Shown piece by piece: positions 22,768-30,001 of a stretch of DNA of 31,029 nucleotides; the first letter of the stretch is position 1, and each line of letters begins with the position of its first letter. The notes below the pieces were generated by a model. The model did not search any database. It was not told the origin of the DNA and worked only from the letters and a program-made list of their open reading frames with translations. The stretch comes from a virus. The stretch is from the IMG/VR virus record IMGVR_UViG_3300045973_000444, positions 1 to 31,029 of that record; one strand, written 5' to 3'. The position numbers and the translations under genes were made by a program.

Positions 22768-23582
22768 AATGACTTTGCCGTTGAAACTGTTGAAGCACCG
22801 CCTCCGGTCCCCTGGCTTTCAAAGCCATCCTCTCTCATCCTCATGCCGATCCGATACATTACCCTTATGAATTCGGGATGATTGCCAATACCAATCTCAT
22901 CTACCATCTGCTTCAGCCCTGGAGCACCTGCCGCCAATGTATTGAATGCGCGAAGGGCTACAGAATCGGCTGATGATTGAGGATTTGCAGGGTCCCACTT
23001 TTTGACATCCGCTCCTATTTCGGGATCATTCTTCGCCGCTTCCAGCCATGATGTTTTGCGCTCTTCGTGGGCAGTAAAGATGCCGTCCATGACACGCTGG
23101 ACTGTTTTGGAAGCAATATCCACCAGACCCTGCGCGTCGGCTTGCGTGTACCCTTTCTCTTTTGCCAGCGCCTTGAACTCGTTAACTATCTCCGAATCAA
23201 GCACAACACCTTCAGGTGCGGTGAATTCTGCATACTCTGCCGGTGCCTGATTCTTTTCCGCTTCCCCTGCCTTTACCTTGTCCTCTTCGGTTCGCTGTTC
23301 CTCAGTCATTGTGGCGCGTCTGGTATCTTCCGCCTGATTAGCCGAGACACGTTCCCGCTGTGCGGTGATTTCCTCAGGTGTGAACAGAGTAGAGATATCG
23401 CCGGTATCGGGTACATTGCCGCTACCATCGACACCGGAGCCGGAAGCATCGCCTGCGCCTTCCCCCTCCCCGCCCGTGCCGCTATCTGCTCCAATCCCCT
23501 CCGTTGTCCTCACTGCCGAAACTGTCACCAGATTCAGTATCCTTCTTGCTCCGTTCAAGCTCGGTCTGTCTTTTGCGTTCAT
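22749..23582 (-). CDS. Capsid scaffolding protein
   Basis: The protein has 277 residues and is strongly acidic. Residues about 28-60 are Gly/Ser/Asp-rich and disordered. Next comes a charged helical section, then AEYAEFTAPEGVVLDSEIV and FKALAKEKGYTQADAQGLVDI, a block I know from scaffolding proteins of podo- and siphophages encoded between portal and capsid. The C-terminus (EFIRVMYRIGMRMRED...) is helical and probably contacts the capsid protein. AAGGAGG lies 10 bases before the ATG. This start makes it overlap the Bbp19-like gene by 101 bases. A GTG at 23513 would shorten the overlap to 32 bases but lacks a binding site. Confidence 0.8.
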   Translation of the reverse strand: MNAKDRPSLNGARRILNLVTVSAVRTTEGIGADSGTGGEGEGAGDASGSGVDGSGNVPDTGDISTLFTPEEITAQRERVSANQAEDTRRATMTEEQRTEEDKVKAGEAEKNQAPAEYAEFTAPEGVVLDSEIVNEFKALAKEKGYTQADAQGLVDIASKTVQRVMDGIFTAHEERKTSWLEAAKNDPEIGADVKKWDPANPQSSADSVALRAFNTLAAGAPGLKQMVDEIGIGNHPEFIRVMYRIGMRMREDGFESQGTGGGASTVSTAKSLWPDMK

Positions 23583-23850
23583 CTTGTATCGCCTCCTTTT
23601 GCATAAGTAGAAAACTCTCCGGCAACTGGGACATGATATCCGCCAACAGGATCAATCCGAAGTTGCGTGAGCCTTCGTTGAATGAGGTTACATCTACCGC
23701 CCCTGCCACAAATGACGACCGGAATACTCCTGACGCTCCAAGCACCCTGTGCCATACAAACCGCCGTCCTGATGGTGTATCAAGCACACTTTGCAGATCC
23801 TCGCGCTCCTGTTCAATGCGAACAAACTCTCTGGTCTCTTTGAGATCCAT
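23482..23850 (-). CDS. Bbp19-like phage head-cluster protein
   Basis: The protein has 122 residues. The pattern VLDTPSGRRFVWHRVLGASGVFRSSF, then SFNEGSRNFGLILLADIM, is distinctive of a small family found between portal and scaffold genes in BPP-1-like and related phages (Bbp19-like). Its function is not known to me. The C-terminus is charged and disordered (KKDTESGDSFGSEDNGG) and is encoded by the stretch that also codes for the scaffold N-terminus. The ATG overlaps the portal stop as TAATG, so it is probably translated by ribosomes finishing the portal gene. Confidence 0.78.
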   Translation of the reverse strand: MDLKETREFVRIEQEREDLQSVLDTPSGRRFVWHRVLGASGVFRSSFVAGAVDVTSFNEGSRNFGLILLADIMSQLPESFLLMQKEAIQDERKRQTELERSKKDTESGDSFGSEDNGGDWSR

Positions 23851-25544
23851 TATGCGACACCCCCGCCCAGTCCTGTCATCAGTCTGGTCAAGGCGTTAAC
23901 GCCTGATACGTCGGTTTCACTCAGAGACTTTGCCGCATTTGCCCCTTGTGCCATTGCTGGCATGGCCGCTGCCATCTGTTGCGCCTGTGCCGCTTTGGAC
24001 CGCGCGTCTCTGTTTGCCTGTACCACATCATCAGGAATAACTATCTTCGCCGGTACTCCGGTCATTTCCCCGTACTCATCGACAATCTGATCATAATCTA
24101 CCTTGTCATGCACGTCAGGGCGGAACGTGCCTATCTGTCCGACGAATCCAACAAACCGCTCAATCGAAGCTACACCTATCAGCTTCTGGGCCTGCGCCAT
24201 GATGGACACATACTCCACGCGCAAAGGTTGCCCTTCCAACTCTTTTGGAGGAGTCGGAAACATGCCCCGGCGGAACATGATGTTGAAGGTACGGTCAATC
24301 AGCGGATCGAACAGATCATCATTCGATTGCTCCATCATCGGGCCAAGTACCAACAGCTTCTCACTATGACGCTCTTCAACCTCTCGTGCGGTCATTTGCG
24401 AATTGTCGGACGTTGCCAGCATCAACATCAGGTCTTCATAGAAACAACGCCGGATACGGTACTCAACCTCTTTGATATCCTGACCCAGTACTGTGAATAT
24501 GTTCGGGTCAATGGTCTCAATCTTGCGTATGCCAGGATTCGGAGAGTTACCCATACCGGCGCGCCAGACCACACCACCAGGGAGAAGGTCAACACCGGAG
24601 TTTCTCAGCGTTGCATCAGCCTCAACGGCTCCATTGACGAACTTGTCAAGGGCTTGCAGCTTGCGCCGCTCCTCAAGCTGCAACTGCTTTACCGCTCCCA
24701 GTGCTGTCATGCCCGGGCAGTTGGTCCCGTACACATCCTCCCCGTTAACATACCAGCGCGATGCAATCCCCGGGAACTCGTCATATCCTGAAACTCTCAA
24801 GGGCTTGTCACGTTCCTTGCCCTCTTCGTAGTAGACCGAGATAAAAGCCTTGTCCCGGCTTTCCATGGTCCCCTTACTGGAGAAGTTCGGTTCAATGGCA
24901 TGTATTACGTTTACCCAAGCATTGTATGAAGCTTTGTCCCACAGGTTGCGGACAGTGGTTGACACGTTATCAATACCGAACTTCGTCACCACCTGACGAA
25001 CCGTCATTGAATATTCCCGGTACAGGCAATCCACATTCATCCGGTCGTTGCAGTCGATCATGTATGAGCCAATCGGGAACGGGTATGCCCTGATAACTTC
25101 CTGATCATCCTCCAGCAGTCCGAATGACTGCGTACCGTAAGCGCCAAGTGATCCGTAGGCTTTCGGCAGCACCGAGTACAGATTGCTTCTGGTGTATACC
25201 TCCCGCATCATTCTGGTAACGGTGTCGATCCATTCTTTGACCGGTCCATACTCCTTCATTCCCGGGTCAGGAGGACCAAGAATGAACCACGGACGGGCCG
25301 GTGAAGACATGCCAGCCATCAGCCCTGATTCGAGAGTCCGGTGCGCCAGTGTGGCAGTCTCGTTGATGATGTTCTGATTGACTTTTTCTCCCCGGTTGCG
25401 CTCAGTTCTCAAGTAACGGGCAGTACGCGGCGAAATGTAGGAAGAAATATCCTGCCAATGGCTAATGAAAGAAGATCGTTCCGTTCTCATGGAAACAATC
25501 CTCTGATTGGCGCGTTCGAGTATCAGCTGGTCTTCTGTCTTCAT
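23850..25544 (-). CDS. Portal protein (head-to-tail connector)
   Basis: The protein has 564 residues, standard for podovirus portals. ILERANQRIVSMRTERSSF, HWQDISSYISPRTARY, then RTLESGLMAGMSSPARPWF and YGSLGAYGTQSFGLLED are characteristic of the head-tail connecting protein family, and MTAREVEERHSEKLLVLGP lies in the C-terminal half. Twelve copies form the vertex channel used for DNA packaging and ejection. The tail end (QAQQMAAAMPAMAQ) is Ala/Met/Gln-rich and probably forms the barrel helix into the capsid. GGGGGCGGA precedes the ATG. It is eight bases from the upstream small gene and overlaps the downstream Bbp19-like gene. Confidence 0.93.
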   Translation of the reverse strand: MKTEDQLILERANQRIVSMRTERSSFISHWQDISSYISPRTARYLRTERNRGEKVNQNIINETATLAHRTLESGLMAGMSSPARPWFILGPPDPGMKEYGPVKEWIDTVTRMMREVYTRSNLYSVLPKAYGSLGAYGTQSFGLLEDDQEVIRAYPFPIGSYMIDCNDRMNVDCLYREYSMTVRQVVTKFGIDNVSTTVRNLWDKASYNAWVNVIHAIEPNFSSKGTMESRDKAFISVYYEEGKERDKPLRVSGYDEFPGIASRWYVNGEDVYGTNCPGMTALGAVKQLQLEERRKLQALDKFVNGAVEADATLRNSGVDLLPGGVVWRAGMGNSPNPGIRKIETIDPNIFTVLGQDIKEVEYRIRRCFYEDLMLMLATSDNSQMTAREVEERHSEKLLVLGPMMEQSNDDLFDPLIDRTFNIMFRRGMFPTPPKELEGQPLRVEYVSIMAQAQKLIGVASIERFVGFVGQIGTFRPDVHDKVDYDQIVDEYGEMTGVPAKIVIPDDVVQANRDARSKAAQAQQMAAAMPAMAQGANAAKSLSETDVSGVNALTRLMTGLGGGVA

Positions 25545-25552
25545 TCCGCCCC

Positions 25553-25771
25553 CTATTGGCCGAGCAATGTTTTGCCGCCAGTGATAGGCGCGATGTTCTG
25601 ACCTTGCGTCAGGAATGTATTACTTGCCGATGCTCTCCTCCGTCGCCGTTCATTGTCCCGTGCTGCTACAACTCCAGAGTCCTGCATTTCAGGAGCAGGA
25701 GTGGGAGGCGTGGGGGCTGTAGGGCTGGAACCTCCGCAGGTTGATATGGCTGTCACAAGGGTGATTTTCAT
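25553..25771 (-). CDS. Small CGGSS protein with N-terminal leader
   Basis: The protein has 72 residues. From residue 12 it reads CGGSSPTAPTPPTPAPEMQ, then a basic DNERRRRRASASN and ITGGKTLLGQ. This resembles the short proteins of many phages that begin Met-Cys-Gly-Gly and end in a GGKTLLGQ-like tail, usually encoded near terminase and portal. Their role is unclear to me. Here 11 residues (MKITLVTAIST) precede the Cys. The leader and its junction AISTC are strikingly like those of the gp14-like protein (MKLTIIHARAIST, then Cys). GGGAG lies within the terminase end, and the ATG comes two bases after the terminase stop. The AIST-C junction is only loosely like a lipoprotein cleavage site. Confidence 0.7.
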   Translation of the reverse strand: MKITLVTAISTCGGSSPTAPTPPTPAPEMQDSGVVAARDNERRRRRASASNTFLTQGQNIAPITGGKTLLGQ

Positions 25772-25773
25772 GG

Positions 25774-27282
25774 CTATGCTCTCCCGGTAAAAGGGTTGTA
25801 ATCGTGGTCATTGGAGCTTGTGCGCATCTTGTCGGCTGCTCTTCCGATAGGGTCATATTCCCCTGATGCACCAATATGAATGTTTGCAGGGATCTTCTGC
25901 TTTGGCATGATCGGGTAAGCAAACGTCACCGCCCCGCCGTCCACGTAGTCTGTTGAACAGCCTATACGCTTCTTGATGATCTCTTTCGGCTCCACTATTA
26001 ACTTGTCACCCTGATAGCTGTAGGTGATAGCCGTGAACTCTTTTATCAACTGGGGGAGATACGGAAGCGCCCCGCCCTTCTTTACCCACTCGGCAAAGGT
26101 GAACAGGATATATGCTCGCATGTTGGCAAACTTAGGATCGGGAGACTTCCCGGAAAACTGGCAGTCATACCAAGTGCGCCCCATCGTAGTACCGAAGTCT
26201 ATCACTCCTGAACCATAGCCGCCCGTACCGTCCACAATCACCCCGTCTGCCTCCCATTTATCCTCTGATGCGGCAAGCGATGTCGCCAGCTCGTTGCTTT
26301 TGGCATTGCGGAATGCGCGAGGTTTGAACATCACCAGACCTTGACGCGGGAAGAATATTGACGGGTCCGCACCGTCTCGCGCTACGTCCACACCGATGAT
26401 CTTTGCGGCATGTTCGTAATCTGCAGGCCGATAGTGACGATTCATGGCCGTTTCGATATCTTCCAGGCCAATAAGCTTATTGAAGCCAGTCGCGGGGAAT
26501 AATCCCAGAATCGTTGCCATAATCCACGGGTTATCTCTCCCGTAAAGCTCAATCTGGTCACGAGCAAACTTGGCATCTACTCTGGGAGTGCGGTTCTTGT
26601 CATCAGGATCCGCGGTGACGGTAACAATGTTCCAGTTCTTGCGGAGGTGTGTGCATATCTCGTACAGCAGACCGTCTGTGCTTGTCGGGTTGCCTGCCGC
26701 TATGATTGCCGCATCAACTGGGGAACCGGTGAATATCTGGTCGGCTTTCTTCCCTACCGCTTGAGGCATGTCTCCAATCTCGTCCAGGAGTATGAACGGG
26801 AAAGGACCGTGCAGGCCTGACAGAGTGTTTCCGATTGCTGTTTCATCAGCATCTTTGGCGAAAGAACGGGCGGACAGGAACCATGTTTCGGCGTGGTCAT
26901 TGGCGTATATCCGCTCTTTCGTTGCAGTGAATGCGGTCTTGAGATAATCGCTTTTGAGTTGGAGGCCTATTAGCTCCGGCCACAGGTTATCTTTGAGATT
27001 GTCCTTGGTAATAGATAGCGCCGCGCCCTTCGGATGCTGATTCTTGCCGCCAAAGCATGAAATACGGTGCCAACCCATCCACCCCAGCACACGAGTCTTA
27101 CCGGGACCTGTGCAGGCTCTCAAACCCACACGCCTGATAGGGTTGTAACCACTCCCCAGATAGTTGAGTGCGTCAACCTGCCAGGCATCAGGCGAATCCC
27201 CGAAATTGTCATGTACGAACTGAGCGGGATACTCACGCCAAGCGCGAGTTTGAGCATGCATTCGTGCCAATACTCCGCTCAT
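25774..27282 (-). CDS. terL: Terminase large subunit
   Basis: The protein has 502 residues. The N-terminal ATPase has a Walker A-type loop, CTGPGKTR (GPGKT at 59-63), and a Walker B segment FPFILLDEIGDM. The C-terminal nuclease has the RNase H-like start IIGVDVARDGADPSIFF and a second block VIVDGTGGYGSGVIDF. It packages DNA through the portal and cuts it at headful or specific ends. The start overlaps the small-subunit stop by ATGA at 27279-27282, so the two are coupled. The gene is intact. Confidence 0.93.
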   Translation of the reverse strand: MSGVLARMHAQTRAWREYPAQFVHDNFGDSPDAWQVDALNYLGSGYNPIRRVGLRACTGPGKTRVLGWMGWHRISCFGGKNQHPKGAALSITKDNLKDNLWPELIGLQLKSDYLKTAFTATKERIYANDHAETWFLSARSFAKDADETAIGNTLSGLHGPFPFILLDEIGDMPQAVGKKADQIFTGSPVDAAIIAAGNPTSTDGLLYEICTHLRKNWNIVTVTADPDDKNRTPRVDAKFARDQIELYGRDNPWIMATILGLFPATGFNKLIGLEDIETAMNRHYRPADYEHAAKIIGVDVARDGADPSIFFPRQGLVMFKPRAFRNAKSNELATSLAASEDKWEADGVIVDGTGGYGSGVIDFGTTMGRTWYDCQFSGKSPDPKFANMRAYILFTFAEWVKKGGALPYLPQLIKEFTAITYSYQGDKLIVEPKEIIKKRIGCSTDYVDGGAVTFAYPIMPKQKIPANIHIGASGEYDPIGRAADKMRTSSNDHDYNPFTGRA

Positions 27283-27896
27283 TGCTGGACCTCATCGTCT
27301 TCAGGTCCACCGAGTATCTCCTCCAGCGAGAACTTGTGCTCATGTACAATGCGGTCTGTAAACAGCTTGTGATGTTTGCCAAGCATCTCGTATGCAGCCC
27401 GTTTGCTGATCATGTGGATCTTGTATGACTGGCCGATGTTCCGCTTTTCTTTACCCTCACCGATGGTGATTTCATCTACCTCGACGCGCTCAATGCACAT
27501 CCTCACTTCGGGCGGCAGGTCTTTGATAGGTATGAGAGTACCGTCAGGGCTGTACAGGTCGGCAGGGTCAAAGGTACGGGCCATCTCCAGGCCTCGCAAA
27601 ATGTCATCAGAGGAGGATTTAAGGCGTACTTGCTGTTCTTCCTTCAAATGCTCGATACGGGCCTGTATGCCATCAATTGCCATTAATCGGCAGGAGTTAC
27701 CACGGGCTGAGTTATACGACGCATCAGGGAATGCGAGTTGGTAGGCGCGGCAGAGCGGTTTTCGGTTCATTACCTCAAGACAGAATCGCTCATGGTTCGC
27801 GTTTTCAAGCGGTACGGATGGATCAAAAGAGAAAGCGGCACCATCATCTGAGGCCGCTTCTTTATCTACACTATGTTGTGCGTCATCCGTTTTCAT
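27279..27896 (-). CDS. terS: Terminase small subunit
   Basis: The protein has 205 residues from the ATG at 27896. It contains the DNA-recognition region ERFCLEVMNRKPLCRAYQLAFPDAS, then SARGNSCRLMAIDGIQARIEHL, typical of the Terminase_2 small-subunit family. The middle includes PADLYSPDGTLIPIKDLPPEV. The C-terminus (ISKRAAYEMLGKHHKLF, then acidic) probably contacts the large subunit. A longer frame starts with TTG at 27932. Neither start has a clear ribosome binding site, so initiation may be weak or leaderless. It is the first gene of the packaging and structural block on the minus strand, and 66 AT-rich bases separate it from the early genes. Confidence 0.85.
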   Translation of the reverse strand: MKTDDAQHSVDKEAASDDGAAFSFDPSVPLENANHERFCLEVMNRKPLCRAYQLAFPDASYNSARGNSCRLMAIDGIQARIEHLKEEQQVRLKSSSDDILRGLEMARTFDPADLYSPDGTLIPIKDLPPEVRMCIERVEVDEITIGEGKEKRNIGQSYKIHMISKRAAYEMLGKHHKLFTDRIVHEHKFSLEEILGGPEDDEVQQ

Positions 27897-27962
27897 GGAA
27901 CGGAATGAAACATAATAAATAAATTTGTTCAAACTACAGTTTAACAGTATGTTTTTACATTA

Positions 27963-28100
27963 CTATTGACTTTTTATCGAACCCGGCAAACAACCACACT
28001 TGTCACACTCCCACACGCCAGATATGGCACTTAATTTGATATTACCGTCGCATACTTCACACGGGAATGATTGCTTCGTAATTAAACCGACACTGGACAC
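27963..28100 (-). CDS. Zinc-ribbon fragment, probably the shifted 3' part of its neighbour
   Basis: This frame reads CEVCDGNIKLSAISGVWE, then CDKCGCLPG, with two CxxC pairs 14 residues apart, a clear small zinc ribbon. It has no ATG. The only start is a GTG at 28100 without a binding site. The frame lies one base out of step with the small gene at 28057-28200. That gene stops (TGA at 28057) just after CCC, where removing one C would read straight into CEVC. I therefore think it is either the second half of a frameshifted gene or a product of +1 frameshifting, rather than an independent gene. Confidence 0.5.
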   Translation of the reverse strand: MSSVGLITKQSFPCEVCDGNIKLSAISGVWECDKCGCLPGSIKSQ

Positions 28101-28200
28101 TGTGAACCGGGCAATCTACATCTTCATTCAGATTAAGCAAACATTCACTGCATTGATCCTCAAGCACATCACCATCAGTGGAGTTAGAAAAATAAGCCAT
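28057..28200 (-). CDS. Small Cys-rich protein, likely truncated by a frameshift
   Basis: The protein has 47 residues, starting MAYFSNSTDGDVLED. It has a CSEC pair, then CPVH and a further Cys, suggesting one zinc site. GGAGG lies eight bases before the ATG, so the start is firm. The stop falls abruptly after NYEAIIPV. In the next frame the sequence continues as CEVC...CDKC, which would give a 78-residue protein with two zinc sites. It follows the gene at 28202 after one base, so the two are probably co-translated. The family is not recognised. Confidence 0.6.
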   Translation of the reverse strand: MAYFSNSTDGDVLEDQCSECLLNLNEDVDCPVHSVQCRFNYEAIIPV

Positions 28201-28201
28201 T

Positions 28202-28702
28202 TCATCGCCTCCCGAAACTAGGAGCCAGAATGATACCACTCGGCTCAGGCTGTTCCTGTTTGGCGCTAGCCAGCAATGCTACCAGCCTTAACAGACTATC
28301 CCTGCCGAGCTCGGTAATCGGCACACCTGAGAAAGTCGTGTCTAATACCATCTTTACAGGCACCTCTTGCCCCAACATTGCGACGATGCTTTTTCCCTCT
28401 GCTGATAAATGAGGCGGGACCATCGACAAATTCAACAAACGCAATTTCTCAGTTTCTATATCGTCACGGGTAAACCTGAATGCAGGTCCGTGGCCTTCTG
28501 CCAACTCCTGTACCTCACCATCAGAGTCTACAATCGCATACTCCACCTGGTGATACAGTCCGCAGTCGCAGCATGCATGTCCAAAAGGATTATCCGCGAA
28601 CTTGTACCATCCCTGATCTGCATCCAGTATGCTCCCATCCGCAGCACGTATCATACCCTCAGATGATGCCCCTACATCGCTACCACAGTTATTGCACTTC
28701 AT
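28202..28702 (-). CDS. Hypothetical protein with N-terminal zinc ribbon
   Basis: The protein has 166 residues. MKCNNCGSD at the start and HACCDCGLYHQ near residue 46 give two CxxC pairs that can bind one zinc. Between them is GWYKFADNPFG. The middle (residues about 75-100) is charged. A later helical part, GRDSLLRLVALLASAKQEQP, follows. A nucleic-acid or protein contact role is plausible but not shown. AAGGAG lies before the ATG, and a stem-loop sits 31 bases further upstream. I do not recognise the family. Confidence 0.65.
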   Translation of the reverse strand: MKCNNCGSDVGASSEGMIRAADGSILDADQGWYKFADNPFGHACCDCGLYHQVEYAIVDSDGEVQELAEGHGPAFRFTRDDIETEKLRLLNLSMVPPHLSAEGKSIVAMLGQEVPVKMVLDTTFSGVPITELGRDSLLRLVALLASAKQEQPEPSGIILAPSFGRR

Positions 28703-28732
28703 TTATTGTCTCCTTTTTTATAACTCCAGTAC

Positions 28733-28749
28733 GAGCGGACAAGCCGCTC
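28733..28749 (-). other. Stem-loop upstream of the zinc-ribbon gene
   Basis: GAGCGG (28733-28738) pairs with CCGCTC (28744-28749) around a 5-base loop, in the 56-base gap between two small genes. No T-run follows on the minus strand. It is one of four such structures in this cluster. Confidence 0.5.
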
Positions 28750-28758
28750 AACTCATTG

Positions 28759-29040
28759 TTATAATCCTAATGCACTTTTGATTATGTTTTGAACTTTCCG
28801 TTTCGCCCCGTCTTCAATCAATTCGTGCATGTACTCCGATCCACACCAGTGCGTTGAAAGGTAATATGCCAACGGTTTCGGAAACGGTATTTTCACCCTA
28901 TCCAAGCAATCGGGGTCTGATATTTCGATGTAAGGCTCCGCCACATCGAAGTAAGCCCCGCAGACGAACCACCCGACAGGAATTTCTATTGCGCCGCCCA
29001 CTTCCTGCCATTCAGGGGTTTTACATGATGTATGCTTCAT
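28759..29040 (-). CDS. Hypothetical early-region protein
   Basis: The protein has 93 residues. It begins MKHTSCKTPEWQEVGG and continues GWFVCGAYFDVAEPYIEI, PFPKPLAYYLSTHWCGSEY, ending in a basic helix (GAKRKVQNIIKSAL). It has several Cys, Trp and Tyr but no classical zinc spacing. GTAGGAGG lies close before the ATG, so it is likely expressed. No family is recognised. Confidence 0.6.
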   Translation of the reverse strand: MKHTSCKTPEWQEVGGAIEIPVGWFVCGAYFDVAEPYIEISDPDCLDRVKIPFPKPLAYYLSTHWCGSEYMHELIEDGAKRKVQNIIKSALGL

Positions 29041-29066
29041 TCAATCCTCCTACGGATTATAACAAG

Positions 29067-29092
29067 CCGCCCGACACCGACCCTTCGGGCGG
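29067..29092 (-). other. GC-rich stem-loop
   Basis: CCGCCCGA (29067-29074) and TCGGGCGG (29085-29092) form a perfect 8-bp stem with a 10-base loop in the 65-base gap before the gene at 28759-29040. The following minus-strand bases CTTGTTATAA are not a clean T-run. A transcript-stability or partial terminator role is possible. Confidence 0.55.
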
Positions 29093-29105
29093 GTCAGCTT
29101 GATCG

Positions 29106-29282
29106 TTATCCATGAAGTGTGCTTTGTTCAAACTCATAGTCTTTTCCGCCGATAATCCCATTGCAAATTTCGTCAAATGTGCCGGAAACTGCCGCCTGAT
29201 TTACATAGCAAACGAGTTCGCCATTCCAGTAAAATTCCTCGACTTTGGTGTCACCAATTGTTTTTGTACGTTCCGCTTTCAT
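29106..29282 (-). CDS. Small hypothetical protein
   Basis: The protein has 58 residues from the ATG at 29282, which has AAAGGAG about six bases upstream. The earlier in-frame start at 29306 lies inside a stem-loop. It reads KTIGDTKVEEFYWNGELVCYV, then a helical SGTFDEICNGIIGG, suggesting a small beta-beta-alpha fold. Family unknown. Confidence 0.55.
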   Translation of the reverse strand: MKAERTKTIGDTKVEEFYWNGELVCYVNQAAVSGTFDEICNGIIGGKDYEFEQSTLHG

Positions 29283-29296
29283 GAAGGCTCCTTTCC

Positions 29297-29326
29297 CCGC
29301 TGGCATCCAAAGTGGATAACCAGCGG
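29297..29326 (-). other. Two-part stem-loop upstream of a small gene
   Basis: CCGCTGG (29297-29303) pairs with CCAGCGG (29320-29326). Inside, ATCC (29305-29308) pairs with GGAT (29314-29317). The structure ends 15 bases from the next ATG, just outside its ribosome binding site, so folding could affect translation or decay. Confidence 0.55.
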
Positions 29327-29356
29327 ATTCCCCGTCTTCAACGGAGATCCTTGTCG

Positions 29357-29602
29357 TTATGCGTCAAAATTTGGAACATCTATCTCCGTCAGTTTTTCGG
29401 GAGTAAACGCGGATTTCATAACCTCGACAGCCTCCCGCTCTGTTTGGTATCCCTCAGTTGTGGAGAGTTTCAGCAACGGCCTGTCACATCCGCTCGGAGT
29501 TGGACAATTTCTGTAAAACATCCCATGCCAGAGTTTTGTTTCTCTGTGTTGACCTGCTACAATGTAATCTCTCAATGGTTCCTCCGATCCGCTCGAACGC
29601 AT
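29357..29602 (-). CDS. Small hypothetical protein
   Basis: The protein has 81 residues from the second Met of the frame (29602); two earlier Met codons differ by only two residues. It contains RETKLWHGMFYRNCPTPSG, then LKLSTTEGYQTEREAVEVM and FTPEKLTEID. The layout looks like a small beta-sheet followed by a helix. There is no clear ribosome binding site. It starts nine bases after the upstream zinc-ribbon gene, so it may rely on coupling. Not recognised. Confidence 0.5.
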   Translation of the reverse strand: MRSSGSEEPLRDYIVAGQHRETKLWHGMFYRNCPTPSGCDRPLLKLSTTEGYQTEREAVEVMKSAFTPEKLTEIDVPNFDA

Positions 29603-29611
29603 AATCATATG

Positions 29612-29791
29612 TTATGCCCAGAACCCTAATGGGTAGTTTCTTTTGCGTGAATAGCCAATTGTTTTTGGAAGTGTTACGCTTTGGGCTACTCCGCAATGTT
29701 GGCAGACGAAGGATTTTACCGGAGTTTCAAAATCGTGATACTTACCACAACACGCGCAATCCGCCTCGCTAATACCCTTCGCTTTGCTCAT
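29612..29791 (-). CDS. Small zinc-ribbon protein
   Basis: The protein has 59 residues from the ATG at 29791. Two pairs, CACCGKYHDF and FVCQHCGVAQ, are spaced as in a classical zinc ribbon, followed by a basic YSRKRNY. It could bind nucleic acid or a host enzyme, but that is a guess. The start is chosen because ATGA at 29788-29791 overlaps the stop of the preceding gene, a clear sign of coupling. The longer frame to 29803 is less likely. Confidence 0.6.
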   Translation of the reverse strand: MSKAKGISEADCACCGKYHDFETPVKSFVCQHCGVAQSVTLPKTIGYSRKRNYPLGFWA

Positions 29792-29982
29792 GCCGACATC
29801 CACATATGTTCAGAACTGATCGCAGTTTCACACCAAAACGCTTTGAAGTTGTCGGCATCTTCTTTACGGGCAAAGCGGAGCGCCCTGTTCGGGTCAGTTG
29901 TCCACTCTGGCTTTCCGTCCACGAAACCTGCCCACTTCGCCCCGTTGTCCTGTAATTCTACCAACCATGCTGTTTCATCCAT
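29788..29982 (-). CDS. Small hypothetical protein
   Basis: The protein has 64 residues from the ATG at 29982, preceded by AAAGGAGATAATCAG. It reads ETAWLVELQDNGAKWAGFVDG, then TTDPNRALRFARKEDADNFKAF. This is a pattern I have seen in small phage and plasmid proteins: a short sheet followed by a helix that reads like 'row of a table with residue context'. No function can be assigned. The longer frame to 30018 would start inside a stem-loop. Its stop overlaps the next gene. Confidence 0.55.
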   Translation of the reverse strand: MDETAWLVELQDNGAKWAGFVDGKPEWTTDPNRALRFARKEDADNFKAFWCETAISSEHMWMSA

Positions 29983-30001
29983 CTGATTATCTCCTTTCAT
30001 G

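Noticed and set aside
23946-24791. 281-residue plus-strand frame opposite the portal gene
   Set aside because: The portal on the other strand is diagnostic; the antisense frame has a non-protein-like composition.
25730-25771. Lipoprotein signal on the CGGSS protein
   Set aside because: The leader has a Cys after AIST, but the hydrophobic part is too short and Thr before the Cys is unusual; I keep it only as one option for the shared leader.
27930-28010. Promoter for the terminase and late genes
   Set aside because: The stretch is AT-rich and has an imperfect ATGT/ACAT palindrome, but no pair of hexamers at proper spacing is convincing.
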